Positions 10,063-19,477 of a stretch of 64,000 bases of DNA are shown one piece after another. This stretch comes from Rummeliibacillus stabekisii. Its GTDB lineage: Bacteria; Bacillota; Bacilli; Bacillales_A; Planococcaceae. How positions within the stretch are numbered: position 1 is the stretch's first letter; every line of letters begins with the position of its first letter. Location: assembly GCF_007988965.1 (NCBI RefSeq), contig NZ_BJVD01000005.1, positions 62,001 through 126,000 of the forward strand, given 5' to 3'. The translations under genes and the position numbers were made by a program. The notes beneath the pieces were generated by a model. That model saw only the letters and a program-made list of their open reading frames with translations. It searched no databases and had not been told where the DNA came from.

Positions 10063-11331
10063 ATGATCGCTTATCTTTTTCCAGGACAAGGCTCGCAATA
10101 TGTGGGCATGGGGAATTCCCTTATTGATAAATATAGCGTTGCTAAGGAAACATTCGTACAAGCAAATGAAGTATTGGGATTAAATCTCAGTACTTTGATG
10201 TTAGAAGGAGATCTAAATGAACTCACACAAACCGAGAATGCTCAACCAGCTCTATTGACACTTAGCACAGCGGTTTATAGAGTGCTTCAAAAAGAGTTTA
10301 ATATAACCCCCGATTATCTACTGGGACATAGTTTAGGTGAATATTCTGCGTTGTGTGCTGGAGGAGTCTTTACATTTGAAGATGCCTTAAAAATGGTCAG
10401 AAAGCGCGGTCTTTTAATGCAAGACGCTGTTAAGAATGGATTAGGTGTTATGACAGCTGTTGCTAATATCGCTGCTTCAAAAGTAGAAGAAGCTTGTAAA
10501 GAAGTTTCTACTCCTGAATATCCTGTATCCATTGGGTGTTTTAATGGACCTAATCAAGTTGTAATCTCTGGTCATCAATATTCTGTTAAAAAAGTAGAAG
10601 ATTTATTATCAAAAGATGAAGCCATCTTAACTCCATTAAAAGTAAGTGCTTCTTTCCACAGTCCTTTAATGGAAGACGCAGCTATAAAATTAGAAGAATT
10701 TCTTTTAAATTTTAACTTTGCTCGCTCAGATGTGCCCATCATCTCAAATGTAACTGGAAAGCCACACGTGGATGATCCAAAAGAGTATATTACTTTATTA
10801 AAAAGACAAATGGTAGAACCTGTTATGTGGGAAACTTCCATTCGATACATTCAGCAAAAAGGTGTAAAACATGCCATTGAATTGGGATCTAAGTCTGTCT
10901 TAACAAATCTAATGAGAAGTATTACAAAAGATATTAGTTCCACTCCATTTGAAAAGCCAGAGGATATATCAAATCTTAAAGGGATGATTACTAGATATTT
11001 ACCCCCTGCCTTTTTAGATAAAAGCTTAGCAATTGCAGTAGCTACAAAAAATCAAAATTGGGATGAAGAAGAATACCAAAAAGGTGTTGTTGAACCTTAC
11101 CAAAAGGTAAAAAAAATGGCGGAAGAAGTTCAAAAAGAAGCTAGAGAAGCTACAGTTGAGGAAATGCTTGTAGCAATTGAAATGCTTCAGTCTGTTTTCA
11201 AGACTAAAAAAGTACATGAACAAGAACAAAATCAAAGAATCAATGAATTAATAAAAGTCACGAAAACGGAACACCTTTTAAAGGCACACATTCAAACCAT
11301 CCAGGAGGAACAATTATCATGTCTCTACTAA
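10063..11331 (+). CDS. Discrete malonyl acyltransferase for the AT-less PKS modules
   Basis: The 422-residue protein has a FabD-type acyltransferase fold: it opens IAYLFPGQGSQY, has the nucleophile Ser90 in GHSLGEYSA and the catalytic His199 in SFHS. GHSLG together with an (A/S)FHS motif is the usual signature of malonyl specificity. About 120 extra residues follow the AT core, rich in charged, coiled-coil-like helix (EEVQKEAREATVEEMLVAIE), and may dock to carrier domains or KS partners. AGGAGG lies 9 bases before the ATG. The stop overlaps the next gene by 13 bases, implying coupled translation. Because both KS proteins here lack an AT, this enzyme is the obvious in-trans loader. Confidence 0.92.
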   Translation: MIAYLFPGQGSQYVGMGNSLIDKYSVAKETFVQANEVLGLNLSTLMLEGDLNELTQTENAQPALLTLSTAVYRVLQKEFNITPDYLLGHSLGEYSALCAGGVFTFEDALKMVRKRGLLMQDAVKNGLGVMTAVANIAASKVEEACKEVSTPEYPVSIGCFNGPNQVVISGHQYSVKKVEDLLSKDEAILTPLKVSASFHSPLMEDAAIKLEEFLLNFNFARSDVPIISNVTGKPHVDDPKEYITLLKRQMVEPVMWETSIRYIQQKGVKHAIELGSKSVLTNLMRSITKDISSTPFEKPEDISNLKGMITRYLPPAFLDKSLAIAVATKNQNWDEEEYQKGVVEPYQKVKKMAEEVQKEAREATVEEMLVAIEMLQSVFKTKKVHEQEQNQRINELIKVTKTEHLLKAHIQTIQEEQLSCLY

Positions 11332-14300
11332 ATTTAGGAAGTGTTAAGCAAGATACACCTTTTATTAAAGAAGTAAGTAATAAAGATATTGCAATTATTG
11401 GCATGGATGCATACTATCCTGATGCACCTTCTTATGATGCTTTTTGGGAGTCTCTCGCCAATGATAAGGATAGTTCAGGGGTGTTTCCGACATCTAGAAG
11501 AGAAGATACAGAGAAGTATTTAAAATACAAAGGACAGTATAGTAAAGATACAAATTATTTCCTTGGTTCTTATCTTGATGAAATCGATAAATTTGATTAT
11601 AAGTATTTTCAGCTTACACCAAAAGAAGCAAACCTTATGGATCCAAATCAGAGACTTCTTCTTCAGACTGTGTGGAAGGCTATAGAAGACTCGGGTTATG
11701 GTGGAAATAAATTATATGGCTCGAATACAGGTGTGTTTGTCACAGCTGAGAGTAGAAAAGGATTGAGCTATCAGCAATTAATTCAAGATGTAGATGTGGA
11801 TTCTGTGGCAGCTTCACTTCCTGGAAACTCAGTATCGATGATGCCTGGGAGAATATCATATCTATTAGATTTACATGGACCAGCAATGGTTATTGACAGT
11901 GCTTGCTCATCAGGTCTTGCTGCTATCCACCTTGCTACGAATATGTTAAGAAAAGGAGAGATTGACTTAGCCATTGCTGGCGGTGTAAAGCTTAATTTTC
12001 TTCCTCTTGATAGTGGTCTTCGAGTAGGTATTGAGTCATCAGATGGAAGAACTCAGGCTTTTTCAGATCACTCAAGTGGAACGACCATTGGTGAAGGTGT
12101 AGTAGCCTTTATTCTTAAGCCATTATCTAAAGCTCTTAGAGATAAAGATAATATTCACGCCGTTATTAAAGGTAGTTCAATGAAGCACGATGGCAGAGCA
12201 ATTGGAGTAACGGCTCCTAATGCTAGAGCTCAAGAACAATTACTACTACATGCGTGGAAAGATGCTGGAATTAATCCAGAGGATATCTCTTATATTGAAG
12301 CCCATGGCACAGGCACTAACTTAGGGGACCCTATTGAAATAGATGGCATTTATGGCGCATTTCAACGATTTACTACTAAAAAGCAATTTTGTGGGATTGG
12401 CTCAGTTAAGAGTAACTATGCCCATACAGATAATTTAGCGGGAATGACAGGGCTATTAAAATGCGTGATGAGTTTAAAGAATAAACAATTACCATCTTCT
12501 CTGTATTTTGATAAACCAAATCAAAAAATTGATTTTGAAAATTCTCCTGTTTTTGTTAATGATCGTTTAAATAAATGGGAATCAGATGAAAAGTCTAGAC
12601 TTTGTGGTGTTAGTTCATTTGGAATGAGTGGGACAATCTGTCACGTAGTATTAGAAGAAGCCCCTTTGCGTGATGAAGATAACATGCAAAATAGTGAAGG
12701 GGAACATCTCTTTACCTTATCTGCTAAAAGCGAAAATAGCTTGAAAGAATTAATTGCTGAATATGATTCATATTTAAGTAAAGATGTGAAGAATTCTATA
12801 GAAGATATTTGTTACACAGCTAGTGTGGGAAGAGATCATTATCAACACCGTCTAGCATTAGTAACTAATTCAATTGATAGTTTAAAAGCGACATTAAAAG
12901 ACATCCGTTTAGTAGATGACCTGGCTCTACTGGCTAACCAGGATGACGCCATTTTTTACTCAAACACAGAGCAAAAGATTAAAGCAGTTTACAATTCTAC
13001 ACAAATCGTAGGATCAGATTCAGTTAAAGAGGTAGCTCAAGAATACGTAAATGGAGCATCTATTGACTTTATCAAGATGTATTCTCAAAAGAATGTCTAC
13101 AAAGTTAGTTTACCAACTTATCCATTTGATAAAGAAAAATGTTGGGTTGATATCCCAGAATCTTCTTTGGAAAAAGAGAACCTCCTTTCTCCGGAGATAG
13201 AAGAAGCGCATGAAGAAATTCTTACATTTTTAAATACACAACCAGATAATAGTCAATTTGAAAAATGGAAACATATTTTGAGAAAAGAATCATCACAAGA
13301 GTCAGTAAATCAACAAAAAGAAAAGAAATATTCATTAAAAGGAAGAAATTCAATAGATGAATATACTGACGTTGAACTTGATATTGCAGCAGCATGGTAT
13401 ACAGCTCTAGGAGTAAAGGAAGTAGACATTAACGAAGATTTCTTTGAACTAGGGGGAGACTCTTTCATTGCTGTTCAGTTAATCTCTGAGCTAAATAATA
13501 ATTATCAAGTGGCATTAAACGATATTTTCACTCAACGTACAATTAAGCAATTAGCTCAAGCAATTACTAAAAAAAATAAAGATAATATATATGAAAAGCT
13601 AGATAAGTTAGTACAAGTCTCAGAAGAATTTTCTGAACTAGAACAGGCTCATAAAGAATCTTTAGAAGAAGAAAAGTTAAAGTATATAGACCGATTAAAA
13701 ACTTATAAAGGAAAGAATTTGGATCAAACAATTAGTTATCAAGATATTCTTCTTACAGGATCGACCGGATATTTGGGTATTTACTTACTTAGAGATTTAT
13801 TAAAAAATACCAATGCAGATATTCACGTTTTGGTTAGAGAAGATAATATAAAGCGCGCAGAAGAAAAGCTAGTGAATAATTGGGGTCATTATTTTGATAA
13901 AAAAGATATTGTCGACTTACTAAACAATAGAGTTCATGTGATCTTAGGAGATCTAAGTATGAATAACTTTGGTTTAGATAATAATCAATATATCAAATTA
14001 GCAAGTAAAATAGATTGTATTGTTCACTCAGCTGGTTTAGTAAAGCATTTTGGTGAATATTCATCCTTTGAAAATATTAACGTAAATGGGACTATGCGTT
14101 TAATCGAATTTGCTAAAGAAGGAATTAAAAAAGATTTTAACCTTATTTCTTCTACTGCTGTTGCTAGAGGTAAAGTAGCGGATAAAGAATATGTTCAATT
14201 TAGTGAATTTGATACAAATATTGGACAAATTATTGATAATCCTTACGGCTTAAGTAAATTTGAAGCAGAAAAAATCGTACTGGCTGCTCGCAAAGAGGGA

Positions 14301-14858
14301 ATTAATTCAAACCTATTTAGAGTAGGAAATATTATGTTTGATTCTAATACAGGTCAATTCCAATCAAATATTGAATCTAATGGGTTATATACGATTATAC
14401 GCGCAATGATTAAAATGAAAATCTTCCCGAACGAGGCGAGAGAAGAACTGGATTTTTCTTTCATCGACTATGTAAGTCAGAGTATCGTCTTGCTATTTAA
14501 CCGTAAGGAGTTACTTAATGAAATACATCATATTTTCAACCCATATAGAAGCAGTCTATATGAGATTTCACAAGTCGTTAAACAAAGAGTAGAGGATCTA
14601 GAAGTAGCTGATTTCAGTAGGTTTATTGAGTTTATTAAAGATCATTACAACGATAGCACTTATTCTTCATTCATTAATCATCTCTTACTACACTTTGGTA
14701 TCTTTGATTATTTTGGAGCTCGAGATACTACACATTATTCTATCGTGTCAGACAAAACAGAGATGTTGTTAAATGAATTAGGTTTCGAGTGGAAAAAACC
14801 TTCAGATGACCAACTTAACAGTATGTTGGACCACTGTGAACAAGTGAATTTTATTTAA
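11319..14858 (+). CDS. Terminating PKS protein: ketosynthase - carrier - thioester reductase
   Basis: The 1179-residue protein has a ketosynthase with Cys196 (in DSACSS, where DTACSS is usual), His329 (EAHGTGT) and His369 (NYAH, where N-x-GH is usual). A post-KS linker ends in LPTYPFDKEKCWV. The carrier domain has Ser715 (ELGGDSF). The C-terminal 400 residues are a short-chain-dehydrogenase-like terminal reductase: nucleotide-binding GSTGYLG from 814, and YGLSK with Tyr976 and Lys980. Terminal R domains of this kind reduce the carrier-bound thioester to an aldehyde or alcohol, releasing the chain. There is no AT, KR or TE. AGGAGG lies 10 bases before the ATG, inside the end of the AT gene. 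This is presumably the last assembly-line protein. Confidence 0.93.
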   Translation: MSLLNLGSVKQDTPFIKEVSNKDIAIIGMDAYYPDAPSYDAFWESLANDKDSSGVFPTSRREDTEKYLKYKGQYSKDTNYFLGSYLDEIDKFDYKYFQLTPKEANLMDPNQRLLLQTVWKAIEDSGYGGNKLYGSNTGVFVTAESRKGLSYQQLIQDVDVDSVAASLPGNSVSMMPGRISYLLDLHGPAMVIDSACSSGLAAIHLATNMLRKGEIDLAIAGGVKLNFLPLDSGLRVGIESSDGRTQAFSDHSSGTTIGEGVVAFILKPLSKALRDKDNIHAVIKGSSMKHDGRAIGVTAPNARAQEQLLLHAWKDAGINPEDISYIEAHGTGTNLGDPIEIDGIYGAFQRFTTKKQFCGIGSVKSNYAHTDNLAGMTGLLKCVMSLKNKQLPSSLYFDKPNQKIDFENSPVFVNDRLNKWESDEKSRLCGVSSFGMSGTICHVVLEEAPLRDEDNMQNSEGEHLFTLSAKSENSLKELIAEYDSYLSKDVKNSIEDICYTASVGRDHYQHRLALVTNSIDSLKATLKDIRLVDDLALLANQDDAIFYSNTEQKIKAVYNSTQIVGSDSVKEVAQEYVNGASIDFIKMYSQKNVYKVSLPTYPFDKEKCWVDIPESSLEKENLLSPEIEEAHEEILTFLNTQPDNSQFEKWKHILRKESSQESVNQQKEKKYSLKGRNSIDEYTDVELDIAAAWYTALGVKEVDINEDFFELGGDSFIAVQLISELNNNYQVALNDIFTQRTIKQLAQAITKKNKDNIYEKLDKLVQVSEEFSELEQAHKESLEEEKLKYIDRLKTYKGKNLDQTISYQDILLTGSTGYLGIYLLRDLLKNTNADIHVLVREDNIKRAEEKLVNNWGHYFDKKDIVDLLNNRVHVILGDLSMNNFGLDNNQYIKLASKIDCIVHSAGLVKHFGEYSSFENINVNGTMRLIEFAKEGIKKDFNLISSTAVARGKVADKEYVQFSEFDTNIGQIIDNPYGLSKFEAEKIVLAARKEGINSNLFRVGNIMFDSNTGQFQSNIESNGLYTIIRAMIKMKIFPNEAREELDFSFIDYVSQSIVLLFNRKELLNEIHHIFNPYRSSLYEISQVVKQRVEDLEVADFSRFIEFIKDHYNDSTYSSFINHLLLHFGIFDYFGARDTTHYSIVSDKTEMLLNELGFEWKKPSDDQLNSMLDHCEQVNFI

Positions 14859-14874
14859 GGGGGGAGTTGACAAT

Positions 14875-16188
14875 ATGAATATGTTTTCGAGTTTAGGGAT
14901 TCTTAAAAATAAAAACTTTTCTCTTCTAATTACATCCGAATCAACTTCTCTATTTGGGACGCTATTTCTTAACGTTGCTTTATCGTTATACGTCTTAAAA
15001 CTAACAGGTTCTCCTGAAAAATTTGCTTCGGTATTAGCTCTAGGAATCGTTCCTCATATTATATTGGGTTCTATATCAGGGATTCTGGCTGATAAGTTTG
15101 ATAAGAAGCTTTGGGTTATTACTTTTGATATTCTTAGAGGATTGTTATGTTTAGGTTTATTTGCTTTTAGTTTCATTGGAACAATTAACATGCCACTCAT
15201 TTATTTTACTGTAATATTTATATCGAGTTGTGATATCTTATTTGCGCCAATGTTTATATCAATTTTGCCTACAATTGTCTCAGAAGAAAAATTAGTGGAT
15301 GCAAACTCAGTAAGTAGAACCCTTAATGAAACAATGAAAATCCTTTCACCATTACTTGGAACACTAACTTATACATTAGCAGGTTTAGGAACTGTGTTTT
15401 TAGTAAATGGTTTAAGCTTTTTTGTCTCAGCTATTACGATCTATTTAATGAAACTACCTGCAAGAGGAAAACCTACTGGAAAAAAACTTACATTTTTCAG
15501 AGATATTTCAGAAGGATTTAGAGTAATATTTGCAGATAAACGTTTACTATCAGTAGTATCGAATGCTTTTTTAACTCATACTTTTTTATACCCATTTTTG
15601 TTTGTAGGTATACCATACATTATTGTGAATGTTTTGGTTGGAAAAAATACAGATTACGGTATTGTTGAATCTGTTGCCACGATTGGTTCGATCATGGCTA
15701 TTCTTGTAGTACCATTTACAAAAAAATTAGGGGTTTCTAATAATATTGGTATTGGTTTATTAGGAATGGTTGTGCCAGTAGGTTTTCTATTTTTATTAGG
15801 AAATGGTAATTTTATTAAGTTTTTAACTGGTCACTCTTTTTACATTGTGAGTTACTTCAGTATTATTAACTTGATATTATTTTTAGCATTTAGTTTCTAT
15901 GTCGTTTATTTCGCTTCTTATTATCAATCCAAGGTGCCTAGAGAATCATATGGCAGATTTATTGCTAGCGTTATTGTAATGAACGGAATAGGTAAGGTAG
16001 CGGGGTATAAGGTGGTAGGTATGCTATTTGCCATGGATTCATTAATTTATCCATTAATATTCCTAGCTATTGGGATATCACTGAAATTAATTGTCCATAT
16101 TCCCTTTATGATTATAACAAGAAATATTGAAAAAATTGCAAAAGTAGAGGTCAGTACAGAAAAAACCACACTCAAACAAAGTGTATAA
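14875..16188 (+). CDS. MFS transporter, probable exporter of the cluster product
   Basis: The 437-residue membrane protein has about 12 hydrophobic segments and resembles MFS_3 / macrolide-efflux-type carriers. It has a loop GILADKFDKK between TM2 and TM3 that fits the MFS A-motif position. It starts 16 bases after the reductase gene with GGGGGAG 8 bases upstream, so it belongs to the same operon. Export or self-protection is the natural inference from position; the substrate cannot be read from sequence. A second in-frame ATG lies 6 bases downstream. Confidence 0.85.
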   Translation: MNMFSSLGILKNKNFSLLITSESTSLFGTLFLNVALSLYVLKLTGSPEKFASVLALGIVPHIILGSISGILADKFDKKLWVITFDILRGLLCLGLFAFSFIGTINMPLIYFTVIFISSCDILFAPMFISILPTIVSEEKLVDANSVSRTLNETMKILSPLLGTLTYTLAGLGTVFLVNGLSFFVSAITIYLMKLPARGKPTGKKLTFFRDISEGFRVIFADKRLLSVVSNAFLTHTFLYPFLFVGIPYIIVNVLVGKNTDYGIVESVATIGSIMAILVVPFTKKLGVSNNIGIGLLGMVVPVGFLFLLGNGNFIKFLTGHSFYIVSYFSIINLILFLAFSFYVVYFASYYQSKVPRESYGRFIASVIVMNGIGKVAGYKVVGMLFAMDSLIYPLIFLAIGISLKLIVHIPFMIITRNIEKIAKVEVSTEKTTLKQSV

Positions 16189-16442
16189 ATTATCAGCAAA
16201 TCTTAGTATAAAAAACAGCAAGCCCTTACTAGCCCAAATTCGGAATACCTCTTTACCAAGGTAAGGAAATGGGATTCTATCGGTACAACACACGACTGAC
16301 TCTTATTGTCTATGAAAGAGTAAAAGAGTTGATGATGGCTAAACCCGTATGTTACTTATGTCGAAGAAACATAAGGATTATCAATTGATCTTATGGAAAA
16401 TTTGATCAATCCAAAGACCGAATATGATTGTAAGCATCAAAT

Positions 16443-16476
16443 AGCGCCCACGTATTTTTTCGTAGGCGCTTTTTGT
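16443..16476 (+). terminator. Intrinsic terminator of the NRPS-PKS operon
   Basis: AGCGCCCACG at 16443-16452 pairs with CGTAGGCGCT at 16461-16470 (one mismatch), followed by TTTTT. It is the first good terminator after the MFS gene. The 250 bases before it hold no supportable gene. Confidence 0.8.
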
Positions 16477-16696
16477 ATGTTTATTTAGTTTTATTGGGAG
16501 AGTGCCAATCTGGGATTGTCTTCGACCATACAGAAGTAGATCTAATTTTCACGTGTTGTTGAAGTCTAGTTGGAGCTACTGATAGGGGAAGTAATTTAGC
16601 GAATTTAAATTAATTTTCTTTATTTGTATCGATCACACTGTATATAATCGCGCTTGCTATGTTCCCATTTTGTAGAAATGAACGATACATTATTTA

Positions 16697-17386
16697 TTAA
16701 GAGATACCATTACTCTCAAGAAGAAAAGGTAGAAACTTTGATAATTCTAATAGATTAATAGCTTTAGGGAAATTGTCATGAAGGGCGCATGCTGCCAATT
16801 TATAATCTTGGTCAAATTCGAATATTTTAACGTGATATTGATTATTTTCTAAACCATTATTGTTGAAATGAACAGTTGCTTGGTCACCATTTAGAAGAAT
16901 GTAAAAGCTGTCTAAAGGAATACTCAAGCCTTTTCCAATATTCTTTATAACGCTCTCTTTTATCGTCCATAATGTGAAAAAGAAATCTTTTTTGTTAGGC
17001 GCTTTTTCCAATGCCTGGACTTCAATGGCATGAAAATTAGAAATTACTGATTTGTAATCTATATCAGATACAAGCTCAATGTCTATTCCAACTGGTTGCG
17101 TGTCCAGAATAGCAACAACCCAATTCCCCGCATGTGAGATATTAAAGTGAAAATCTGAGTTATTACAATAAGGCTTTCCATAATTATTTCTTAAAATTTT
17201 AAGAGGAGTAGATTTTCCATAAAAATAGTGTACTAATAATTCTCCTATAACGGTTCTAACACTATCCTTGTAATACTTATACTTGCTTGCATTTAATAAA
17301 GTTTGCTCAGATAGAATATGCTTATAAAGCATATAATCAAAATTGGTTTCGTTTAAATCTTCAATATTAATTGCGTAAATGTCCAT
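16697..17386 (-). CDS. Sfp-type 4'-phosphopantetheinyl transferase
   Basis: The 229-residue protein carries the two hallmark motifs of the Sfp family: VGIDIE (Asp102 and Glu104, the Mg/CoA site) and WTIKESVIK (Trp140, Lys143-Glu144, Lys148). It transfers phosphopantetheine from CoA to the carrier domains of the neighbouring assembly line. AAGGAG lies 7 bases before the ATG. The gene is convergent with the biosynthetic operon. A dedicated PPTase suggests the cluster moves as a self-sufficient unit, although a chromosomal Sfp could also serve it. Confidence 0.93.
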   Translation of the reverse strand: MDIYAINIEDLNETNFDYMLYKHILSEQTLLNASKYKYYKDSVRTVIGELLVHYFYGKSTPLKILRNNYGKPYCNNSDFHFNISHAGNWVVAILDTQPVGIDIELVSDIDYKSVISNFHAIEVQALEKAPNKKDFFFTLWTIKESVIKNIGKGLSIPLDSFYILLNGDQATVHFNNNGLENNQYHVKIFEFDQDYKLAACALHDNFPKAINLLELSKFLPFLLESNGIS

Positions 17387-17689
17387 TGGAATGCTCCTTA
17401 ATAAAAAAGTTTTTTAAATAATCATAGCGTTTTACTTATATTAGTAGCTTTCTAAATTAAAAGGCTTCTTTTAAAACATGTTACTTTTTCAGATGTATAT
17501 CTATCGTTTAGATATATATTAAAAAATTTAAATTTATAAAGGTAAAATAATTTACAGTCTTAAATCATTCGTTAATATGTAGAATTTATCAGTACCCTGC
17601 TTAGTGATTTGTTAATATAAGAGCGTGACCAACCATCCATACTACAGGTAATAAATATTATAAACTAAATAACATTTTTGATCTAAAGC

Positions 17690-17880
17690 CCTACGTATTT
17701 TTGTTTAAAATTTATAATGTAGCAAACAAGAAGAATCTTTTATTAGAGCTTGGTGATGAGGATGAAATTCTAGACTAAGACGATGTAAATTCTCGAACAA
17801 AAGCTTTTGGGGAATAAGCTTACTGTTATCAAGAATAAGGATTTACAGAAGAACAGGGCATAGTATTAAATTAGTTCATA
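17690..17880 (+). pseudogene. Decayed coding remnant, unrecognised
   Basis: One frame reads in protein-like stretches (LLLELGDEDEILD, DDVNSRTKAFGE, GFTEEQGIVLN) separated by in-frame stops, with no usable start. I do not recognise the family. It lies next to other decayed genes, so relic status is more likely than a functional small gene. The rest of 17400-17949 shows no gene. Confidence 0.3.
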
Positions 17881-17949
17881 AAATATAGACACAAAAAATC
17901 AATTACATTATAATAACAAGACAACACAACATTATCACTGTTAGCAAAA

Positions 17950-17977
17950 AAGAGTAGACGCGGAAACGTCTACTCTT
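17950..17977 (-). terminator. Hairpin terminator after the uvrX remnant
   Basis: AAGAGTAGACG pairs perfectly with CGTCTACTCTT across a 6-base loop. An A-tract before the left arm provides the T-run on the minus strand, which fits termination of the decayed gene at 18001-18575. Confidence 0.7.
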
Positions 17978-18000
17978 ATTTATTATTCATATTACATTTT

Positions 18001-18575
18001 ATGACCGTCTATTTTAGCTTAAAACGCTTGATAGCGGTACCTGCTTCTGTATATGAAACCTGCTCCAGAGCCAAAACTCAGCGTATACGATCCATAGTAT
18101 CTCCTAATATTCTTCGTTTAAATTTGTTTGTATCAAATAAGTCGAGTTGCTGCATGGATTGTTCAGATTCTAACTTTGTCGGGCTGACACTGATATGCCG
18201 TATTGGTCGATCATTATGATATTCATTTAACAGCTACTTACATACTTCATATATAACCATTGTATCGTTGGTACCTTCTTCAATTGTTTTTGAGCGTTGG
18301 AATCCACCACCATAAGAGTTTTTACTATAGGCTATGCCTAACGAATTGTGCGGCCAATCTTAAAAGCCTCACGTCCTCTTCTTGCTACATCCCTGCATTG
18401 CTTCAGTAACACAGCGAGAACTTCTTTTATTGTATTATAATTCCGTATAAGCATTTGACTCTTACCATTGATAAGTCAATTTCCCAAGCATGGTAATATA
18501 ATTGATTGCCCATAATACCAAGCAGCTTTCTAACTGTTCTAGATCCTCATTGGCTAAATTTCCAGCATACGGGAG
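18001..18575 (-). pseudogene. Remnant of a UvrX-type Y-family DNA polymerase
   Basis: Reading the minus strand across several frames recovers the C-terminal half of a UvrX/YqjW-like lesion-bypass polymerase. The recoverable pieces in order are GIMGNQLYYHAWEIDLS, RREAFKIGRTI, SKNSYGGGFQRSKTIEEG, TNDTMVIYEVCK, NDRPIRHISVSPTKLE, QQLDLFDTNKFKRRILG and VSYTEAGTAIKRF. At least three in-frame stops and two frameshifts break it, and the N-terminal catalytic half is absent. UvrX genes are common on Bacillus plasmids and prophages; this copy is clearly dead. The family call rests on recalled motif similarity. Confidence 0.8.
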
Positions 18576-18664
18576 TTAACCCTTTTCACAAAATGGATTC
18601 TTTTATGATGTAAGATAAAATTCAGATTTACAAGGTGTTTTTAAGACAACTATATTGAAACTAC

Positions 18665-18710
18665 AAAAAGACAAAATTCACTTTCAGCTTCGAGTGAATT
18701 TTGTCTTTTT
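18665..18710 (-). terminator. Strong bidirectional terminator
   Basis: An 18-base perfect inverted repeat (18665-18682 with 18693-18710, arms ending AAATTCACT / AGTGAATTT) with a 10-base loop. T-runs are present on both strands. It directly follows the stop of the gene at 18717. Confidence 0.9.
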
Positions 18711-18716
18711 ATATAA

Positions 18717-18944
18717 TCATTTTCTTGAAATACCCAGCGCAATTGCTTTTCCTTTTAAACAGCCACACGAAGAGCTTGATGTTCCATTATAAAGTAGTGT
18801 TCTGCTTCGAGTCACTATATTGCCACAATCACATTTACACATAAGACTTTTATCTTCATATTCAGCCAAAATTGTAAGACGGCCAATTTTTTTTTGCATA
18901 ACTTTACTCAAATATATCGCTCCTTTTAGGTTACTAATACTCAA
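18717..18944 (-). CDS. Small CxCxC zinc-ribbon-like protein
   Basis: The 75-residue protein has GRLTILAEYED followed by MCKCDCGN and, near the end, SSSCGCLKG, giving a four- to five-cysteine zinc-binding pattern. This resembles the N-terminal module found on phage and plasmid HNH/AP2-type DNA-binding proteins (GRLTVL...CxCDCG...SCGCL). Here only that module is present. It may be a free-standing small regulator or the surviving part of a longer gene. A strong terminator follows immediately, supporting a real transcript. Confidence 0.55.
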   Translation of the reverse strand: MSISNLKGAIYLSKVMQKKIGRLTILAEYEDKSLMCKCDCGNIVTRSRTLLYNGTSSSSCGCLKGKAIALGISRK

Positions 18945-19016
18945 TATATTTCCAAATAAGAGGTATTATGAAAGAAGCAGTATAAAATATAAATTCTAAT
19001 AGAAAGGGGACGTATA

Positions 19017-19211
19017 ACATTACTAGTAGCAGAAGATCCGTATGGCTATAAACGAATTTCTTTACTCGAATCGGAAGGGCAGTTACGCACACTTTCTAAA
19101 ACAAATAAGTTACGCTGTCCTCATTGCGGTAGGAGAGTAATATACCATGCTGGTAAAGTGATAAGATACCTCACTTCAATCATGGCCCTAATGTAGAATG
19201 TACTGGCTAAG
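19017..19211 (+). pseudogene. Fragment of a CoiA-like competence/nuclease protein N-terminus
   Basis: One frame reads VAEDPYGYKRISLLESEGQ, then LRCPHCGRRVIYHAGKVIR; a shifted frame continues HFNHGPNVECTG. The CPxCG pair followed by H-F-x-H is the N-terminal zinc-binding pattern of CoiA-type proteins. There is no good start codon, at least one frameshift, and no downstream domain. It is a relic. Confidence 0.5.
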
Positions 19212-19221
19212 GGGGTTTTAG

Positions 19222-19347
19222 TTGAATGATATAGAGTTTTTAATAGATACTGATGGAGATACACTAAAGATTAATGAAATTGATAGCAAATCGTTGATTA
19301 CTCATTCAAACGGCAGAATTTTCAATCCATATTTAACTATAAGTTAA
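19222..19347 (+). CDS. Very short ORF, possible gene fragment
   Basis: A TTG start at 19222 is preceded by AAGGGGG and opens a 41-residue frame (LNDIEFLIDTDGDTLKIN...) ending with TAA. The reading is protein-like and acidic but matches nothing I know. Its position right after the CoiA-like fragment suggests it is the truncated beginning of the next gene in a lost operon. Confidence 0.3.
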   Translation: MNDIEFLIDTDGDTLKINEIDSKSLITHSNGRIFNPYLTIS

Positions 19348-19420
19348 TCCCTTTATCCAATGGTTCAATGATTGATTAAGGTGTGGATCGTCTAAATATA
19401 TTTTGTTCACCTAATCAAAG

Positions 19421-19457
19421 AAAAGGTAAAAGCATCCTAGGGGTGCCTTTACCTTTT
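19421..19457. terminator. Hairpin terminator
   Basis: AAAAGGTAAAAGCATCC pairs with GGGTGCCTTTACCTTTT (two GU pairs), followed on the plus strand by a T-rich stretch. It separates the remnant region from the leftward gene at 19478. Confidence 0.7.
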
Positions 19458-19477
19458 CTTCTTTTAACTTAAATATT

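Noticed and set aside
18001-18219. 72-residue plus-strand ORF
   Set aside because: It is antisense to the UvrX remnant, and the minus strand gives the family motifs.
17400-19000. Intact insertion sequence or transposase
   Set aside because: No transposase motif or flanking inverted repeats could be found; the readable pieces are UvrX and other gene remnants.
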